This document shows, piece by piece, positions 50,581 through 59,655 of a stretch of DNA of 64,000 bases (its first letter is position 1; each line of letters begins with the position of its first letter). Position numbers and translations under genes: made by a program. This DNA comes from Actinopolyspora mortivallis DSM 44261 (GTDB lineage: Bacteria; Actinomycetota; Actinomycetes; Mycobacteriales; Pseudonocardiaceae): the NCBI RefSeq assembly GCF_000384035.1, contig NZ_KB913024.1, positions 3,063,228 to 3,127,227 of the forward strand, read 5' to 3'. The notes under the pieces were generated by a model, which saw nothing but the letters and a program-made list of their open reading frames with translations, had not been told where the DNA came from and made no database searches.

Positions 50581-52374
50581 CTAGTCCTTGATCTCGCAGA
50601 GAGTGCTCTCCTGGCTGATGGAGTCACCCGGCTGCGCCTTCAGCCCGGTGACGGTTCCGCTCTTGTGGGCGGTAACCGGATTCTCCATCTTCATCGCCTC
50701 CAACACCAGGAGCTTGTCCCCGGCATCCACCCACTGGCCGTCCTCCACGGCCACGGTGACCACCGTGCCCTGCATCGGGGCGGTGACGGCGTCCCCGGAG
50801 GGAGCCGCTCCCCCACCCGAGGCGCGGCGTTTGCGCGGCTTGCCCGCACCCTGTTTCTCACCGCCACCGGCGGCGGGGGCCGCGGCGAGGGAGGCGGGCA
50901 GCGAGACCTCCAGTCTGCGTCCCCCGACCTCCACGGTGAACCGGCTGCGCTGTTCCCCCTCGGCGGGCTCGGTACCGCCGGTGTGGGGCTCGATCGTGTT
51001 CTCGAACTCGGTCTCGATCCAGCGGGTGTGCACCGTGAAACCGTCGGTGCCGGTGAAGGCCGGATCACGCAGCACCACCCGGTGGAAGGGCAGCACCGTG
51101 GCGATGCCCTCCACCCGCATCTCGTCCAGGGCCCGGCGGGAACGCTGTACCGCCTCGGCCCGGTCGGCACCGGTGACGATCACCTTCGCCAACAGCGAGT
51201 CGAACTGTCCCCCGATGACACTGCCGCTGTCGACGCCCCCGTCGACACGGACCCCGGGTCCGGCCGGCGGTACGAACTCGCTCACCGTGCCCGGGGTGGG
51301 CAGGAAGTTGCGCCCGGCGTCCTCCCCGTTGATCCGGAACTCGATGGAGTGTCCCCGCGGTTCGGGATCCGAGGTGATCTCCAGCGGCCTGCCCTCGGCG
51401 ATCAGGAACTGCTGGCGCACCAGGTCGATCCCCGTGGTCTCCTCGGAGACCGGGTGCTCGACCTGCAGACGCGTGTTGACCTCCAGGAAGGAGATGGTCC
51501 CGTCGGCGCCCACCAGGAACTCCACCGTTCCGGCACCGTGGTAGCCGGCCTCCGAACAGATCCCCTTGGCGGCCTCGTGGATCCGGGCCCGCTGTTCCTC
51601 GGACAGGAACGGGGCGGGGGCCTCCTCGACCAGCTTCTGGTGTCGCCGCTGCAACGAGCAATCCCGCGTGCCGACCACGATCACGTTTCCGTGCTGGTCG
51701 GCCAGCACCTGGGCCTCCACGTGGCGCGGCTTGTCCAGGTAGCGCTCCACGAAGCACTCGCCACGGCCGAAGGCCCCCTCGGCCTCCCGCACGGCCGAGT
51801 CGTACAGCTCGGGGATCTCCTCCAGGGTGCGGGCCACCTTGAGCCCACGACCCCCACCGCCGAAGGCGGCCTTGATCGCCACCGGCAGCCCGTGCTTCTC
51901 GGCGAAGGCCACCACCTCGTCCGAGCCGGACACCGGATCCTGGGTGCCGGGCACCAGCGGGGCACCCGCCCTGGTGGCGATGTGCCTGGCGGTGACCTTG
52001 TCCCCGAGGTCACGGATGGCGCGCGGGGAGGGGCCGATCCACACCAGGCCGGCGTCGAGCACCGCCTGGGCGAAGTCGGCGTTCTCCGACAGGAAGCCGT
52101 ATCCGGGGTGCACCGCGTCGGCGCCGCTGCGTCGGGCGGCCTCGATCACCTTGCCGATGTCGAGATAGCTGTCGGCCGCCGTGGATCCGCCCAGCGCGAA
52201 GGCCTCGTCGGCGAGACGGACGAACGGGGCCTCGGCGTCCGGCTCGGCGTAGACCGCCACACTCGCGATCCCCACATCGGCACACGCCCGCGCGACACGA
52301 ACAGCGATCTCCCCGCGGTTCGCTATCAGTACCTTGCGCAACCGGTTCTGTGTGGTCGAGTCCTGCTCGGGCAC
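50581..52374 (-). CDS. accA3: Acyl-CoA carboxylase alpha subunit (biotin carboxylase + BCCP, AccA3 type)
   Basis: 597 residues from GTG 52374, AGGAGGT upstream. Biotin carboxylase: [45 protein letters not shown] (ATP-grasp Gly loop), [19 protein letters not shown] and [17 protein letters not shown]. The C-terminal BCCP domain carries the biotinylation motif [12 protein letters not shown] (Lys is the attachment site). It uses ATP and bicarbonate to carboxylate biotin and serves the beta subunit at 39339. BirA at 38384 should modify it. Confidence 0.95.
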   Translation of the reverse strand: MPEQDSTTQNRLRKVLIANRGEIAVRVARACADVGIASVAVYAEPDAEAPFVRLADEAFALGGSTAADSYLDIGKVIEAARRSGADAVHPGYGFLSENADFAQAVLDAGLVWIGPSPRAIRDLGDKVTARHIATRAGAPLVPGTQDPVSGSDEVVAFAEKHGLPVAIKAAFGGGGRGLKVARTLEEIPELYDSAVREAEGAFGRGECFVERYLDKPRHVEAQVLADQHGNVIVVGTRDCSLQRRHQKLVEEAPAPFLSEEQRARIHEAAKGICSEAGYHGAGTVEFLVGADGTISFLEVNTRLQVEHPVSEETTGIDLVRQQFLIAEGRPLEITSDPEPRGHSIEFRINGEDAGRNFLPTPGTVSEFVPPAGPGVRVDGGVDSGSVIGGQFDSLLAKVIVTGADRAEAVQRSRRALDEMRVEGIATVLPFHRVVLRDPAFTGTDGFTVHTRWIETEFENTIEPHTGGTEPAEGEQRSRFTVEVGGRRLEVSLPASLAAAPAAGGGEKQGAGKPRKRRASGGGAAPSGDAVTAPMQGTVVTVAVEDGQWVDAGDKLLVLEAMKMENPVTAHKSGTVTGLKAQPGDSISQESTLCEIKD

Positions 52375-52516
52375 CCCGTACCTCCTGTCACGACAGCGTG
52401 GACCTTCAGAGAGTCTAGGAGCTTCCCACCTCATCCGGACAGGTGGTGGCGAGTACGTTTCCCTCCCGTCCGGTCCCGCCGCCGGGGGAAGCACTCCGAC
52501 AGCGGACGGAACACGC

Positions 52517-52547
52517 GGTGCGGGGCGCCGGATCGGCACCCCGCACC
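52517..52547 (-). terminator. Second hairpin after the symporter gene
   Basis: GGTGCGGGG (52517-52525) and CCCCGCACC (52539-52547) form a perfect 9-bp stem. It stands 15 bases beyond the first hairpin on the minus strand, another tandem arrangement. Confidence 0.55.
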
Positions 52548-52562
52548 ACAACGCTCTCCTCC

Positions 52563-52586
52563 CCCGGCGGGTTGCGCCCCGCCGGG
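52563..52586 (-). terminator. Hairpin terminator of the DAACS symporter gene
   Basis: CCCGGCGGG (52563-52571), 6-base loop and CCCGCCGGG (52578-52586): a perfect 9-bp stem 10 bases after the symporter stop (52597). Confidence 0.65.
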
Positions 52587-52596
52587 AAAGCCCTCG

Positions 52597-53988
52597 TCAC
52601 GCCTTGGCGAGAACGGGCTCCTCCCGGGAGCTCTGCCCGGTCTCCGGGTCCTCCGGACTCCCGTCCACCAGCAGTGGGGAGGAGGGGGCGTTGAGCACCT
52701 CGTCGTCCAGTATCCCCTCGGTCCGGGCCACGACGGTCGGAACCGTGATCTGACCCGCGACGTTGGTCATCGTGCGCATCATGTCCATGATCGGATCCAC
52801 CGCGTAGGCGATCGCGATTCCCGTGGCGATGATGGCGGGTGGGAAGTCCAGGGCCCCCACCGTCAGGGTCAGCATGGTGAACCAGCCGGTGACCCCAGCG
52901 GTGGCGATCGCACCGAACACCGCCACGGCCACGATCGTCAGGTACTGCACGAGCCCCATCTCGATCCCGAACAGGTTCGCGATGAACAGCGACCCCACGG
53001 CGGGGTACACGGCCGCGCAGCCGTCCATCTTCGTCGTCGTGGCCAGCGGGACGGCGAAATTCGCGTAGGAGCGGTCCACCCCGAGGTTGACGGCCGCCTG
53101 CCTGCTCAGCGGCAGACTGGCCCCGGAGGACCGGGACACGAAGGCGAACTGCAACACGGTCCAGGCCTTGCCGAAGAACCGGGCCGGGCTGACGCGGGCC
53201 ACGAACCACAGCAGCAGGGGATAGAGACCGAACAGCACCAGCGCGCAGCCGAGGTAGGTGGCTCCGGTGAGTTTCAGCAACGGGGTGAAGAACTCGTTGC
53301 CGTAGGTGGCCACGGCGTTGCCGATCAGCCCCAACGTGCCGAGCGGGGCGAGCCGGATGATCCAGCCCAGCACGCGCTGGATGATCTCGAAGGCGGCCTT
53401 GTTGAACTCGACGAAGGGCTTGGCCTTGTCCCCCAGACTGTAGGCCGCCGCGCCCACCAGCAGCGACACGAAGACGACCTGGAGGGTTTCGCCCTCGGCG
53501 AAGGCCCCGACCAGGTGTTCCGGCACGAGCCCCCGCACGAGGTCGAGCCAGGAGCCCCCGCTCATCTCACTGACCTCGTCCACCCGCTGTTGGTCGGGGG
53601 TGATGTCGACCCCCTGTCCCGGGCGCAGCAGGGAGGCCACTCCGATACCGATCAGCACGGACACCAGCGAGGTCAGCGCGAACCACAGGGCCGTCTTGCC
53701 TCCGAGCCTGGCCGCCGTACGCCCCCCGCCGATGGTGCGCAGGCTGGTGATGCCGACCACGATGGCCGTGAAGATCAACGGCAGCACCGTGAAGGTGAGC
53801 AGTTTGGTGAACGTGGACCCGACGGTGTCCAGGGTCGTCACGAGCCATTCCGCACCGGTGGAGTCGGCCACCCAGCCGAGCAGGGCTCCGAACAGGAGGG
53901 AGGCGATCACCGCCAGGGCGAACACCTTCGGGTTGAAACGTAAGAAGGAACCGCGTCGACGCGAGGATGCGACCTGTGTCTCGGACAC
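52597..53988 (-). CDS. Dicarboxylate/amino-acid:cation symporter (DAACS family)
   Basis: 463 residues with about eight helices and two re-entrant hairpins, GTG 53988 behind GGGAG. FALAVIASLLFGALLGWV opens the transporter; FTVLPLIFTAIVVGITSL is helix 2/3. The hairpin-1 serine motif is SRSSGASLPLS and the cation/substrate site is ATTTKMDGCAAVYP (variant of the NMDGT motif). Helix 8 ends DPIMDMMRTMTNVAG. It takes up glutamate, aspartate or C4-dicarboxylates with Na+ or H+; substrate not decided by sequence. Confidence 0.93.
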   Translation of the reverse strand: MSETQVASSRRRGSFLRFNPKVFALAVIASLLFGALLGWVADSTGAEWLVTTLDTVGSTFTKLLTFTVLPLIFTAIVVGITSLRTIGGGRTAARLGGKTALWFALTSLVSVLIGIGVASLLRPGQGVDITPDQQRVDEVSEMSGGSWLDLVRGLVPEHLVGAFAEGETLQVVFVSLLVGAAAYSLGDKAKPFVEFNKAAFEIIQRVLGWIIRLAPLGTLGLIGNAVATYGNEFFTPLLKLTGATYLGCALVLFGLYPLLLWFVARVSPARFFGKAWTVLQFAFVSRSSGASLPLSRQAAVNLGVDRSYANFAVPLATTTKMDGCAAVYPAVGSLFIANLFGIEMGLVQYLTIVAVAVFGAIATAGVTGWFTMLTLTVGALDFPPAIIATGIAIAYAVDPIMDMMRTMTNVAGQITVPTVVARTEGILDDEVLNAPSSPLLVDGSPEDPETGQSSREEPVLAKA

Positions 53989-54311
53989 TTGTTGTCTCCC
54001 GGAAAGCAGGTTTTACCGGGGCACGCTGCCACGCGCCCCGATGGGCTCGGAATACGAGTACTGGGAATTTCGTCCGGGTGACGGGAGTCCGCTACTGCCC
54101 GAGTCGCAGGGCGACCACCCACGGTGGGCGGACTCTACCTGTCCCGGAGGTTCACCGGCGACAAATACAACTGGCCTGCCGTCGCAGATCGACGTGCAGG
54201 CGCTGCGTGAGATACCGGGCGAGGCTCCGGTTCGTTCGGGGTGTCATCGCGTCCGTGGTCAACAACCCCACGGTCGGCTTTGTTCCCACCTGCCCGCCGG
54301 GGTGGTCACGA
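53989..54311. other. Intergenic region, no feature seen
   Basis: 323 bases between the symporter start and the Maf stop, both minus-strand. It must hold the symporter promoter. I found no convincing gene, hairpin or operator. Confidence 0.35.
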
Positions 54312-54995
54312 TCACACGACGGAGCCGGAGTCCGTTCGGCAGGGAGTCTGCTCGGCGCTGTCCGCGCGGTTCCACAACGAGACCACCTCGACGCCCACCC
54401 GGGCCAGCAGGGCACGGGTGAGCGGAAGGCTGATACCGATCACGCTGGAGGGATCCCCGTCCACCCCGTTGACGAACCAACCGCCGAGTCCGTCCAGGGT
54501 GAACCCCCCGGCCACCCGAAGCGGCTCCCCGGTGGCGATGTAGTGGTCCAGCTCGTGCGCGGAAGGCTCCCCGAAACGCACCCCGGTGGAGAGGTGGTCG
54601 CTGACGCGGTCGACGACGGTGCCCCCGCTCAGCCGCAGGACCGCGTGGCCGGTGAGCAGTTCACCGGAACCGCCGGCCATCCGCTCCCAGCGCCGCGCCG
54701 CCAGCTCGGCGGTCGCCGGTTTGCCGACCAGCTCGTCCCCCTCTTCTCCGGGGACCCACAGCATCGAGTCACAACCGACGATCACCGCCTCGTCGAAGTC
54801 GGCGGCCACCCCCTCGACGACGGCCTCGGCCTTCGCCGTGGCCAGAGCCGTCACCAGCTCGGCCGGGGTGGGATCGGACAACGACTCCCACACGGCTCGC
54901 TCGTCCACGCCGGAGACCCGGACGACCGGTTCGATCCCGGCGGCGCGCAACACGGACAGCCGGGCGGGGGAGGCGGAAGCGAGTACGAAACGCAC
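54312..54995 (-). CDS. maf: Maf family nucleotide pyrophosphatase
   Basis: 227 residues from GTG 54995. FVLASASPARLSVLRAAGI carries the S-x-S-x-x-R phosphate motif; VIVGCDSMLW the metal-binding Asp; VGKPATAELAARRWERMAGG and GGFTLDGLGGWFVNGVDGD complete the fold. Maf proteins hydrolyse non-canonical or modified nucleotides (house-cleaning). The gene neighbours the carboxylase genes in many actinobacteria. The last 15 residues are disordered. Confidence 0.92.
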   Translation of the reverse strand: MRFVLASASPARLSVLRAAGIEPVVRVSGVDERAVWESLSDPTPAELVTALATAKAEAVVEGVAADFDEAVIVGCDSMLWVPGEEGDELVGKPATAELAARRWERMAGGSGELLTGHAVLRLSGGTVVDRVSDHLSTGVRFGEPSAHELDHYIATGEPLRVAGGFTLDGLGGWFVNGVDGDPSSVIGISLPLTRALLARVGVEVVSLWNRADSAEQTPCRTDSGSVV

Positions 54996-55077
54996 GCCCC
55001 CGACTGTAGCGGTGAGCGGGATTACTCGATTCGGGTGACTGGATGGGTGAGCGGATCCGCCGCTGCATACTGGCGGT

Positions 55078-56382
55078 GTGCGACTGTTCACCCGGTCTCT
55101 CGAAGGAGACGCCACCGCCGCCGAGGTACTGCGTACGCTGCGCGAACGAGCGAGCCGTCGCGGGCTCGCCTGTCCGGCGGCCCTGACCGGAGAGTGGTTC
55201 GGCGGTGAGGCGGTGCTGGTCCCCTCGGTCCACGTCGAGGCCCACCAGGCGGACACGGCCCTGCGGCGCGTCGACGACCAGCCCACCGTTCTGCCCGACC
55301 CGGATGCTCCGCCGGAGGCGGTCGGCGGCGGCTGGATCGGCTACCTGGGGTACGGGCTGGCCGACCCGGCCGCCCGGGAACGACTGCCACGACAGCGGCT
55401 TCCGCCGGCGGCCTGGGGATGGGCCGACCACGTGCTCCGCCGGGACACCACCGGCCGGTGGTGGTTCGAGGCGCTCGCGCACCGGGAGCCGAGGGAGTTG
55501 GTCGCCGAGCTCGGCGAACTGGTCAAACACGCGGGCGCCACCCCCGCCGGGCACATTCCCGCCTGCGAAGAGGTCCACCGCCCGGACCCGGCCCTGCACC
55601 GCAAGGCGGTACGCCGCTGCGTGGAGGAGATCGCCGCGGGCGAGATCTTCCAGGCGAACGTGTGCAGCAGGTTCACCCTGCCTTTCACCGGGGATCCGCT
55701 GGAGCTGTTCACCGCGGGCAGTGCCCGGTTCCATCCCGCCAGGGCCGCCTACGTCGCGGGCGACTGGGGCGCGGTGGCCTCGCTGTCCCCGGAACTGTTC
55801 CTCGCCCGTCACGACCGGGTGGTGCGCAGCAGCCCCATCAAGGGAACCACGCCCCGGCGCGGGCCCGAGGACGAGCACAACGCCGACGTGCTGCGGGGCT
55901 CGACCAAGGACATCGCCGAGAACGTGATGATCGTGGACATGGCCCGCAACGACCTCGGCAGAGTGGCCACCACCGGCACCGTCACCACCCCCGAGCTGCT
56001 CCGTGTGCAGCCGCACCCGGGGGTCTGGCACCTCGTCTCCGAGGTGCGGGCCGAGCTGCCCCGGGGCCTGCCCGACGGGGAACTGCTGCGGGCGGCGTTC
56101 CCTCCCGCCTCGGTCACGGGGGCGCCGAAGGAACGGGCACTGGAGATCATCGCCGAGTTGGAGGACCAGCCCCGCGAGGTCTACTGCGGTTCGGTCGGCA
56201 TGTCCTCACCGGTCGCCGGTACCGAACTCAACGTGGCCATCCGCACCCTGGAGTACGCCGCCGGCGAGGTGGCCTTCGGGGTGGGAGGCGGGATCACGGC
56301 CGACTCCGACCCCGAGGCCGAGTGGCGGGAGTGCCTGACCAAGGCGGCACCGCTGCTGTCCCTGCTGGGGCGGGACGGCTGA
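55078..56382 (+). CDS. Aminodeoxychorismate synthase component I-like (PabB, chorismate-binding)
   Basis: 434 residues from GTG 55078. The C-terminal chorismate-binding domain is complete: EEIAAGEIFQANVCSRF, SSPIKGTTPRR (PIKGT motif), ENVMIVDMARNDLGRVA, PPASVTGAPKERALEII and FGVGGGITADSDPEAEW. The last three are the Mg/chorismate site. The N-terminal 170 residues are the accessory beta sandwich. It would make aminodeoxychorismate for folate from chorismate with an amidotransferase that is not adjacent. The lysine in PIKGT favours PabB over TrpE. Confidence 0.87.
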   Translation: MRLFTRSLEGDATAAEVLRTLRERASRRGLACPAALTGEWFGGEAVLVPSVHVEAHQADTALRRVDDQPTVLPDPDAPPEAVGGGWIGYLGYGLADPAARERLPRQRLPPAAWGWADHVLRRDTTGRWWFEALAHREPRELVAELGELVKHAGATPAGHIPACEEVHRPDPALHRKAVRRCVEEIAAGEIFQANVCSRFTLPFTGDPLELFTAGSARFHPARAAYVAGDWGAVASLSPELFLARHDRVVRSSPIKGTTPRRGPEDEHNADVLRGSTKDIAENVMIVDMARNDLGRVATTGTVTTPELLRVQPHPGVWHLVSEVRAELPRGLPDGELLRAAFPPASVTGAPKERALEIIAELEDQPREVYCGSVGMSSPVAGTELNVAIRTLEYAAGEVAFGVGGGITADSDPEAEWRECLTKAAPLLSLLGRDG

Positions 56383-56436
56383 TCCCGTCACCCGGCCCTA
56401 CCGCACCACGGTACGAACGGGGCCCCGCACCTTCCC

Positions 56437-56456
56437 GACCTCGCCGGAGCGAGGTC
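56437..56456. terminator. Bidirectional hairpin between PabB-like and aquaporin genes
   Basis: GACCTCGC (56437-56444), loop CGGA and GCGAGGTC (56449-56456): a perfect 8-bp stem with a tetraloop. It touches the stop codon of the aquaporin gene (56456-56458). Confidence 0.6.
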
Positions 56457-57343
56457 TACTCGGGAACCCGCCCCACCTCCGGTTCCGCCCGGTCCGCCAG
56501 CACGTGCCCCACGAACAGGTCGTAGACCACGGCACCGAGCACCCCTCCGACCAGCGGCCCGACTATCGGGATCCAGAAGTACCAGGAGAACCACTCGTAG
56601 CTGCCGGGAAAAGCCAGCTCCTGCCACCCGGCCAGATAGGTCCACAACCGGGGGCCGAAGTCCCGGGCGGGGTTGATCGCGTACCCCGCTCCCGGACCGA
56701 AGGTCAGCCCGACCACGGTGACGACCATCCCGATCAGGAACGGCCCGAGGTTGGAGGCGGGGGCCATGTTGCGTCGGTCGATCAGCGCGCAGATCAGCCC
56801 GACCAGCACCGCCGTCCCCACGATCTGGTCCAGCAACGGTCCCCACCATCCCCCGCCGAAGTACTCGGCGGGAAACGTCGCGAAGACCGAGAAGGTGTCC
56901 AGTGACTCCGCGCGCGGCGTCCCCGAGGAGACCTCGAAAGCCCGCAGCGCCGGTGCGTAGACGGCGTGGACCACGGCAGCCGCCAGGAAGGCCCCCACCA
57001 CCTGGGCGAACCAGTAGGGCACCACCTTGTACAGAGGGAAACCCCTGCGCACGGCGAACGCCAGTGTCACCGCCGGGTTGATGTGGGCCCCGCTGACCCC
57101 GCCGGCCACGTAGACCCCGAAGACGACCCCGAAACCCCATCCCCAGATGATGATCAGCCAGTTGGCGGGACCGAACTCGGTCACCTGCCGACCGGACTCG
57201 GGCAGGGCGGCCACGGCGACGGCCACCGAACCACATCCCAGCAGGATCAGTACGAAGGTTCCGAGGATCTCGGCGAGCATCTCACCGCCGAGTCCCCGCC
57301 GATAACGCCAACGGGTGTGCGCGGAATCCGTCCCCCCGGTCAT
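56456..57343 (-). CDS. MIP family aquaglyceroporin, second copy
   Basis: 295 residues from ATG 57343. The two pore motifs are GAHINPAVTLAFAV and GYAINPARDFGPR, with Asp after the second as in glycerol facilitators. Compared with 43457-44200 it has about 50 extra residues, mainly an extracellular loop (SSGTPRAESLDTFSVFA) and an extended C-terminus (ADRAEPEVGRVPE). No kinase or oxidase is adjacent, so it may serve glycerol, polyol or water traffic rather than catabolism. Confidence 0.9.
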   Translation of the reverse strand: MTGGTDSAHTRWRYRRGLGGEMLAEILGTFVLILLGCGSVAVAVAALPESGRQVTEFGPANWLIIIWGWGFGVVFGVYVAGGVSGAHINPAVTLAFAVRRGFPLYKVVPYWFAQVVGAFLAAAVVHAVYAPALRAFEVSSGTPRAESLDTFSVFATFPAEYFGGGWWGPLLDQIVGTAVLVGLICALIDRRNMAPASNLGPFLIGMVVTVVGLTFGPGAGYAINPARDFGPRLWTYLAGWQELAFPGSYEWFSWYFWIPIVGPLVGGVLGAVVYDLFVGHVLADRAEPEVGRVPE

Positions 57344-57519
57344 CCGCCCCCTCCTCGACCGCAGCGGGCACTACTCACACGGAAAAACCCGGAGACGGAC
57401 GGCCCCCGTTCCGCCTCCCCGGACGCGAGCGGCTCTGACGGAATCAGCGTAGTCGAGCGACGACGGCAACGCCGGACGGCGAGGACCGGGGCACCGAGGA
57501 GGTCCCGCCGGGGCGAACC

Positions 57520-58065
57520 TCAGCGGGAGTGCCCCAACGGCCGCTCCCTGCGCCAGACCATCTCGATTCCGCATCCCCCGGGCGCCACCTGCTGGGCGGG
57601 AGGCAGAGTTCCCACCTGCCGGTAACCGAGGCGCTCGGGAACACCACGGCTGCGCACGTTGGCCAGATCGTGCGTGATCTCCACACGCAGCGCCCCACGA
57701 CGGAGGGCCTCGTCGGTCAGTACCGCCACCGCCGTGGTCATCACTCCCCGGCCGGTGCGGGCGGGGTGCAGCCAGTACCCGACCTCCACTCCGGCGCACG
57801 CCCGGGGCATCAGGCTCACGCTCCCGGCGAGTCCGTGCTCGTGGAGCACCGCGAAGTCGAACTGTTTCCCGGACCGCCACCCGGAGACGCTGTCACGCAG
57901 GAACCCCAGGGCGCTGTCCCGGTCGTAGTGGCGGGCCCAGGGCATCCACGGAGCGAGGTGGCCGAGGGACTGGCGCACCGTCCGGACCAGTTCGTCGACG
58001 TCCTCGGGCCTCCAGCGACGCAACCCCACCCCGGAGGAGGAGAAACACTCGGCCGGTGTGTCCAT
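57520..58065 (-). CDS. GNAT family N-acetyltransferase (RimJ/RimL-like)
   Basis: 181 residues from ATG 58065; a longer version from 58131 is possible but adds no family sequence. It opens with the RimJ/RimL pattern GVGLRRWRPEDVDELVRTV and LAPWMPWARHYD. The acetyl-CoA region reads VGYWLHPARTGRGVMTTAVAVL, and NVRSRGVPERLGYRQVGTL is the terminal Asn-x-x-Ser/Gly motif. Likely acetylates a protein N-terminus or small amine; substrate unknown. Confidence 0.87.
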   Translation of the reverse strand: MDTPAECFSSSGVGLRRWRPEDVDELVRTVRQSLGHLAPWMPWARHYDRDSALGFLRDSVSGWRSGKQFDFAVLHEHGLAGSVSLMPRACAGVEVGYWLHPARTGRGVMTTAVAVLTDEALRRGALRVEITHDLANVRSRGVPERLGYRQVGTLPPAQQVAPGGCGIEMVWRRERPLGHSR

Positions 58066-58170
58066 CCCACGATGATGCGACAACACGACTGTCGCGGTCA
58101 CTCCTTTTTCCCGCCGTACCACCAACGACAACGTGCCCCGCCGAAGGCGCTCGCGTGCGCGCCCACGTCC

Positions 58171-59085
58171 TCACCGGACGGCGGCCTCCGGGGCCGACCA
58201 CGTGTCACAGGCTCCGGTGTTCGCCTGCCGGTAACCGGCCTCCCTCCAGCGCCGCTGGTTGTCCGGCGAGCCGTGGGTGTTCGTCATCTTCGTACTGCCC
58301 GGAGCGGTCACGAGGCGTTCGACGACCGCGGCATCACCCGCCGGGGTCTCGGCGAGGCGTGCCATGAACATCCCGGCGAAGCACTCGGCCTGCAGCTCCA
58401 GCCTCCGGATGAGTCGGAGGGTCTTCGGGTCGTCGCCGGCGGCCCCACCCCGGCGCACGGCCGAGGCCCGCATGATCTCGGAGAGGTGCTGGACGTGGTG
58501 TCCGTACTCGTGGGCCAACAGCATCAGGTGGGACTCCTCCCTGGTGCCGATGTCGGCCAGTACCCACTGCCTGGGCAGGTGGATCGTTCCGGAGCAGTAG
58601 AAGGCCGTGGGACGGCTGCGCTCCTCCGACCTCTCCCGACAGTCGGGGGCCCGCGCGTCCAGACTCACCCGAGGAGTGCGCCGCTGCACTCCCGCACCGG
58701 TGAGCACCTCGCTCCAGGCCCGGTCCAGGCACTCCACCGCCCGGCGGTAGTAGTCCAGCATCCGCTCCCGCGTCTCGGTGAGTTCCGGAAGCTCGCACTC
58801 CACCTCGGCCAGCCGGAGGGAGCGGTCGGTCACCGGGTTGTGCTCCAGCTTGCCCGCGGGTTCGATCCGCTGCGGGGCTCCCTCCCGCTCCCGCGGGGTA
58901 GCCGTGCTCGACCGTTCCGGCGGCTCGTCCGGGAACAGCCCCTCCGGTTTGGCCAGGGCGGTGACCAGTACGACACCGAAAACCAGTCCGAGAACCCCGA
59001 GAATCGCCCACGGTGAGTTCCGCTGTTCGCCGGGATCGTCCTCCGAAAAGGACGGCGTTTTCCTCCGGCGTCTGCTCCGAAACAC
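58171..59085 (-). CDS. Membrane-anchored neutral zinc metallopeptidase (YpfJ-like)
   Basis: 304 residues from ATG 59085. A short basic N-terminus and one helix (WAILGVLGLVFGVVLVTAL) anchor an extracellular peptidase. LLAHEYGHHVQHL is the zinc-binding HEYGHH motif; LELQAECFAGMFMARL supplies the further metal ligand (Glu); the C-terminal TNTHGSPDNQRRWREAGYRQ is typical of the family. Two Cys pairs may form disulfides. Physiological substrate unknown. Confidence 0.9.
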   Translation of the reverse strand: MFRSRRRRKTPSFSEDDPGEQRNSPWAILGVLGLVFGVVLVTALAKPEGLFPDEPPERSSTATPREREGAPQRIEPAGKLEHNPVTDRSLRLAEVECELPELTETRERMLDYYRRAVECLDRAWSEVLTGAGVQRRTPRVSLDARAPDCRERSEERSRPTAFYCSGTIHLPRQWVLADIGTREESHLMLLAHEYGHHVQHLSEIMRASAVRRGGAAGDDPKTLRLIRRLELQAECFAGMFMARLAETPAGDAAVVERLVTAPGSTKMTNTHGSPDNQRRWREAGYRQANTGACDTWSAPEAAVR

Positions 59086-59214
59086 TTCCCGAATCTCCTG
59101 CCCCGACCGTTCCGTGCGAGCCGTCAGTGGGCTCCCCGAGCATTGTCCACGCTCGCTCGCACGGCGCTCGCCGACCCACAGCGGGTCCTCGGCACCGTCC
59201 GGGTGGACTCGGCC

Positions 59215-59619
59215 CTACCGGTGGTTTCCGCCCTGCCCGGGTCTGCGTTCCGGGGGCAGCCGACAGGCCGGGGTCTCCCCCGGCAGTCGGTGCCTGTTGT
59301 CGGCCACCACCCGGTACACCCACTCGACCACCGTGGCCACGCCCGGCAGGGCCAGCAGCCCTCCCAACAGTCGCAGTGGACCCCGGCAGTGCCGCAACAG
59401 CGCGGCCACCGCCGCCGCCCCGCCGTGGACCCGCCCCGAGAACGGTTCCACGAGCACCACCTCGTGCCGAACACGTCGTTCGGTGACCCCGAGTCGGGCC
59501 AGGTCGGCCTCCTGCCAGGGGACCGCGTTCACCCGAACGGGAAGGCGATCCACCACACGGACGCTGCGGGTGCAGAATCCGCAGTCACCGTCGTAGACGA
59601 GTACCGGCCTGTCACGCAC
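59215..59619 (-). CDS. DUF393 (DCC) thiol-disulfide oxidoreductase-like protein
   Basis: 134 residues, ATG 59619. It starts VLVYDGDCGFCTRSVRVV, the DGDCxFC redox motif of the DCC family, with VNAVPWQEADLARLGV and a hydrophobic C-terminal stretch (LRLLGGLLALPGVATVVEWVYRVVADNRHRLPG). It is predicted to have a thioredoxin-like fold; the partner is unknown. It follows LpdA by 36 bases and may be co-transcribed. Confidence 0.88.
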   Translation of the reverse strand: MRDRPVLVYDGDCGFCTRSVRVVDRLPVRVNAVPWQEADLARLGVTERRVRHEVVLVEPFSGRVHGGAAAVAALLRHCRGPLRLLGGLLALPGVATVVEWVYRVVADNRHRLPGETPACRLPPERRPGQGGNHR

Positions 59620-59655
59620 GGATGGTCCCCTCCGGCTCTCGGGTGGGCGGTGGAG

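Noticed and set aside
50560-53943. A 1127-codon open frame on the plus strand
   Set aside because: It is antisense to accA3 and the DAACS symporter, has the low-complexity composition typical of shadow frames in high-GC DNA, and shows no domain.
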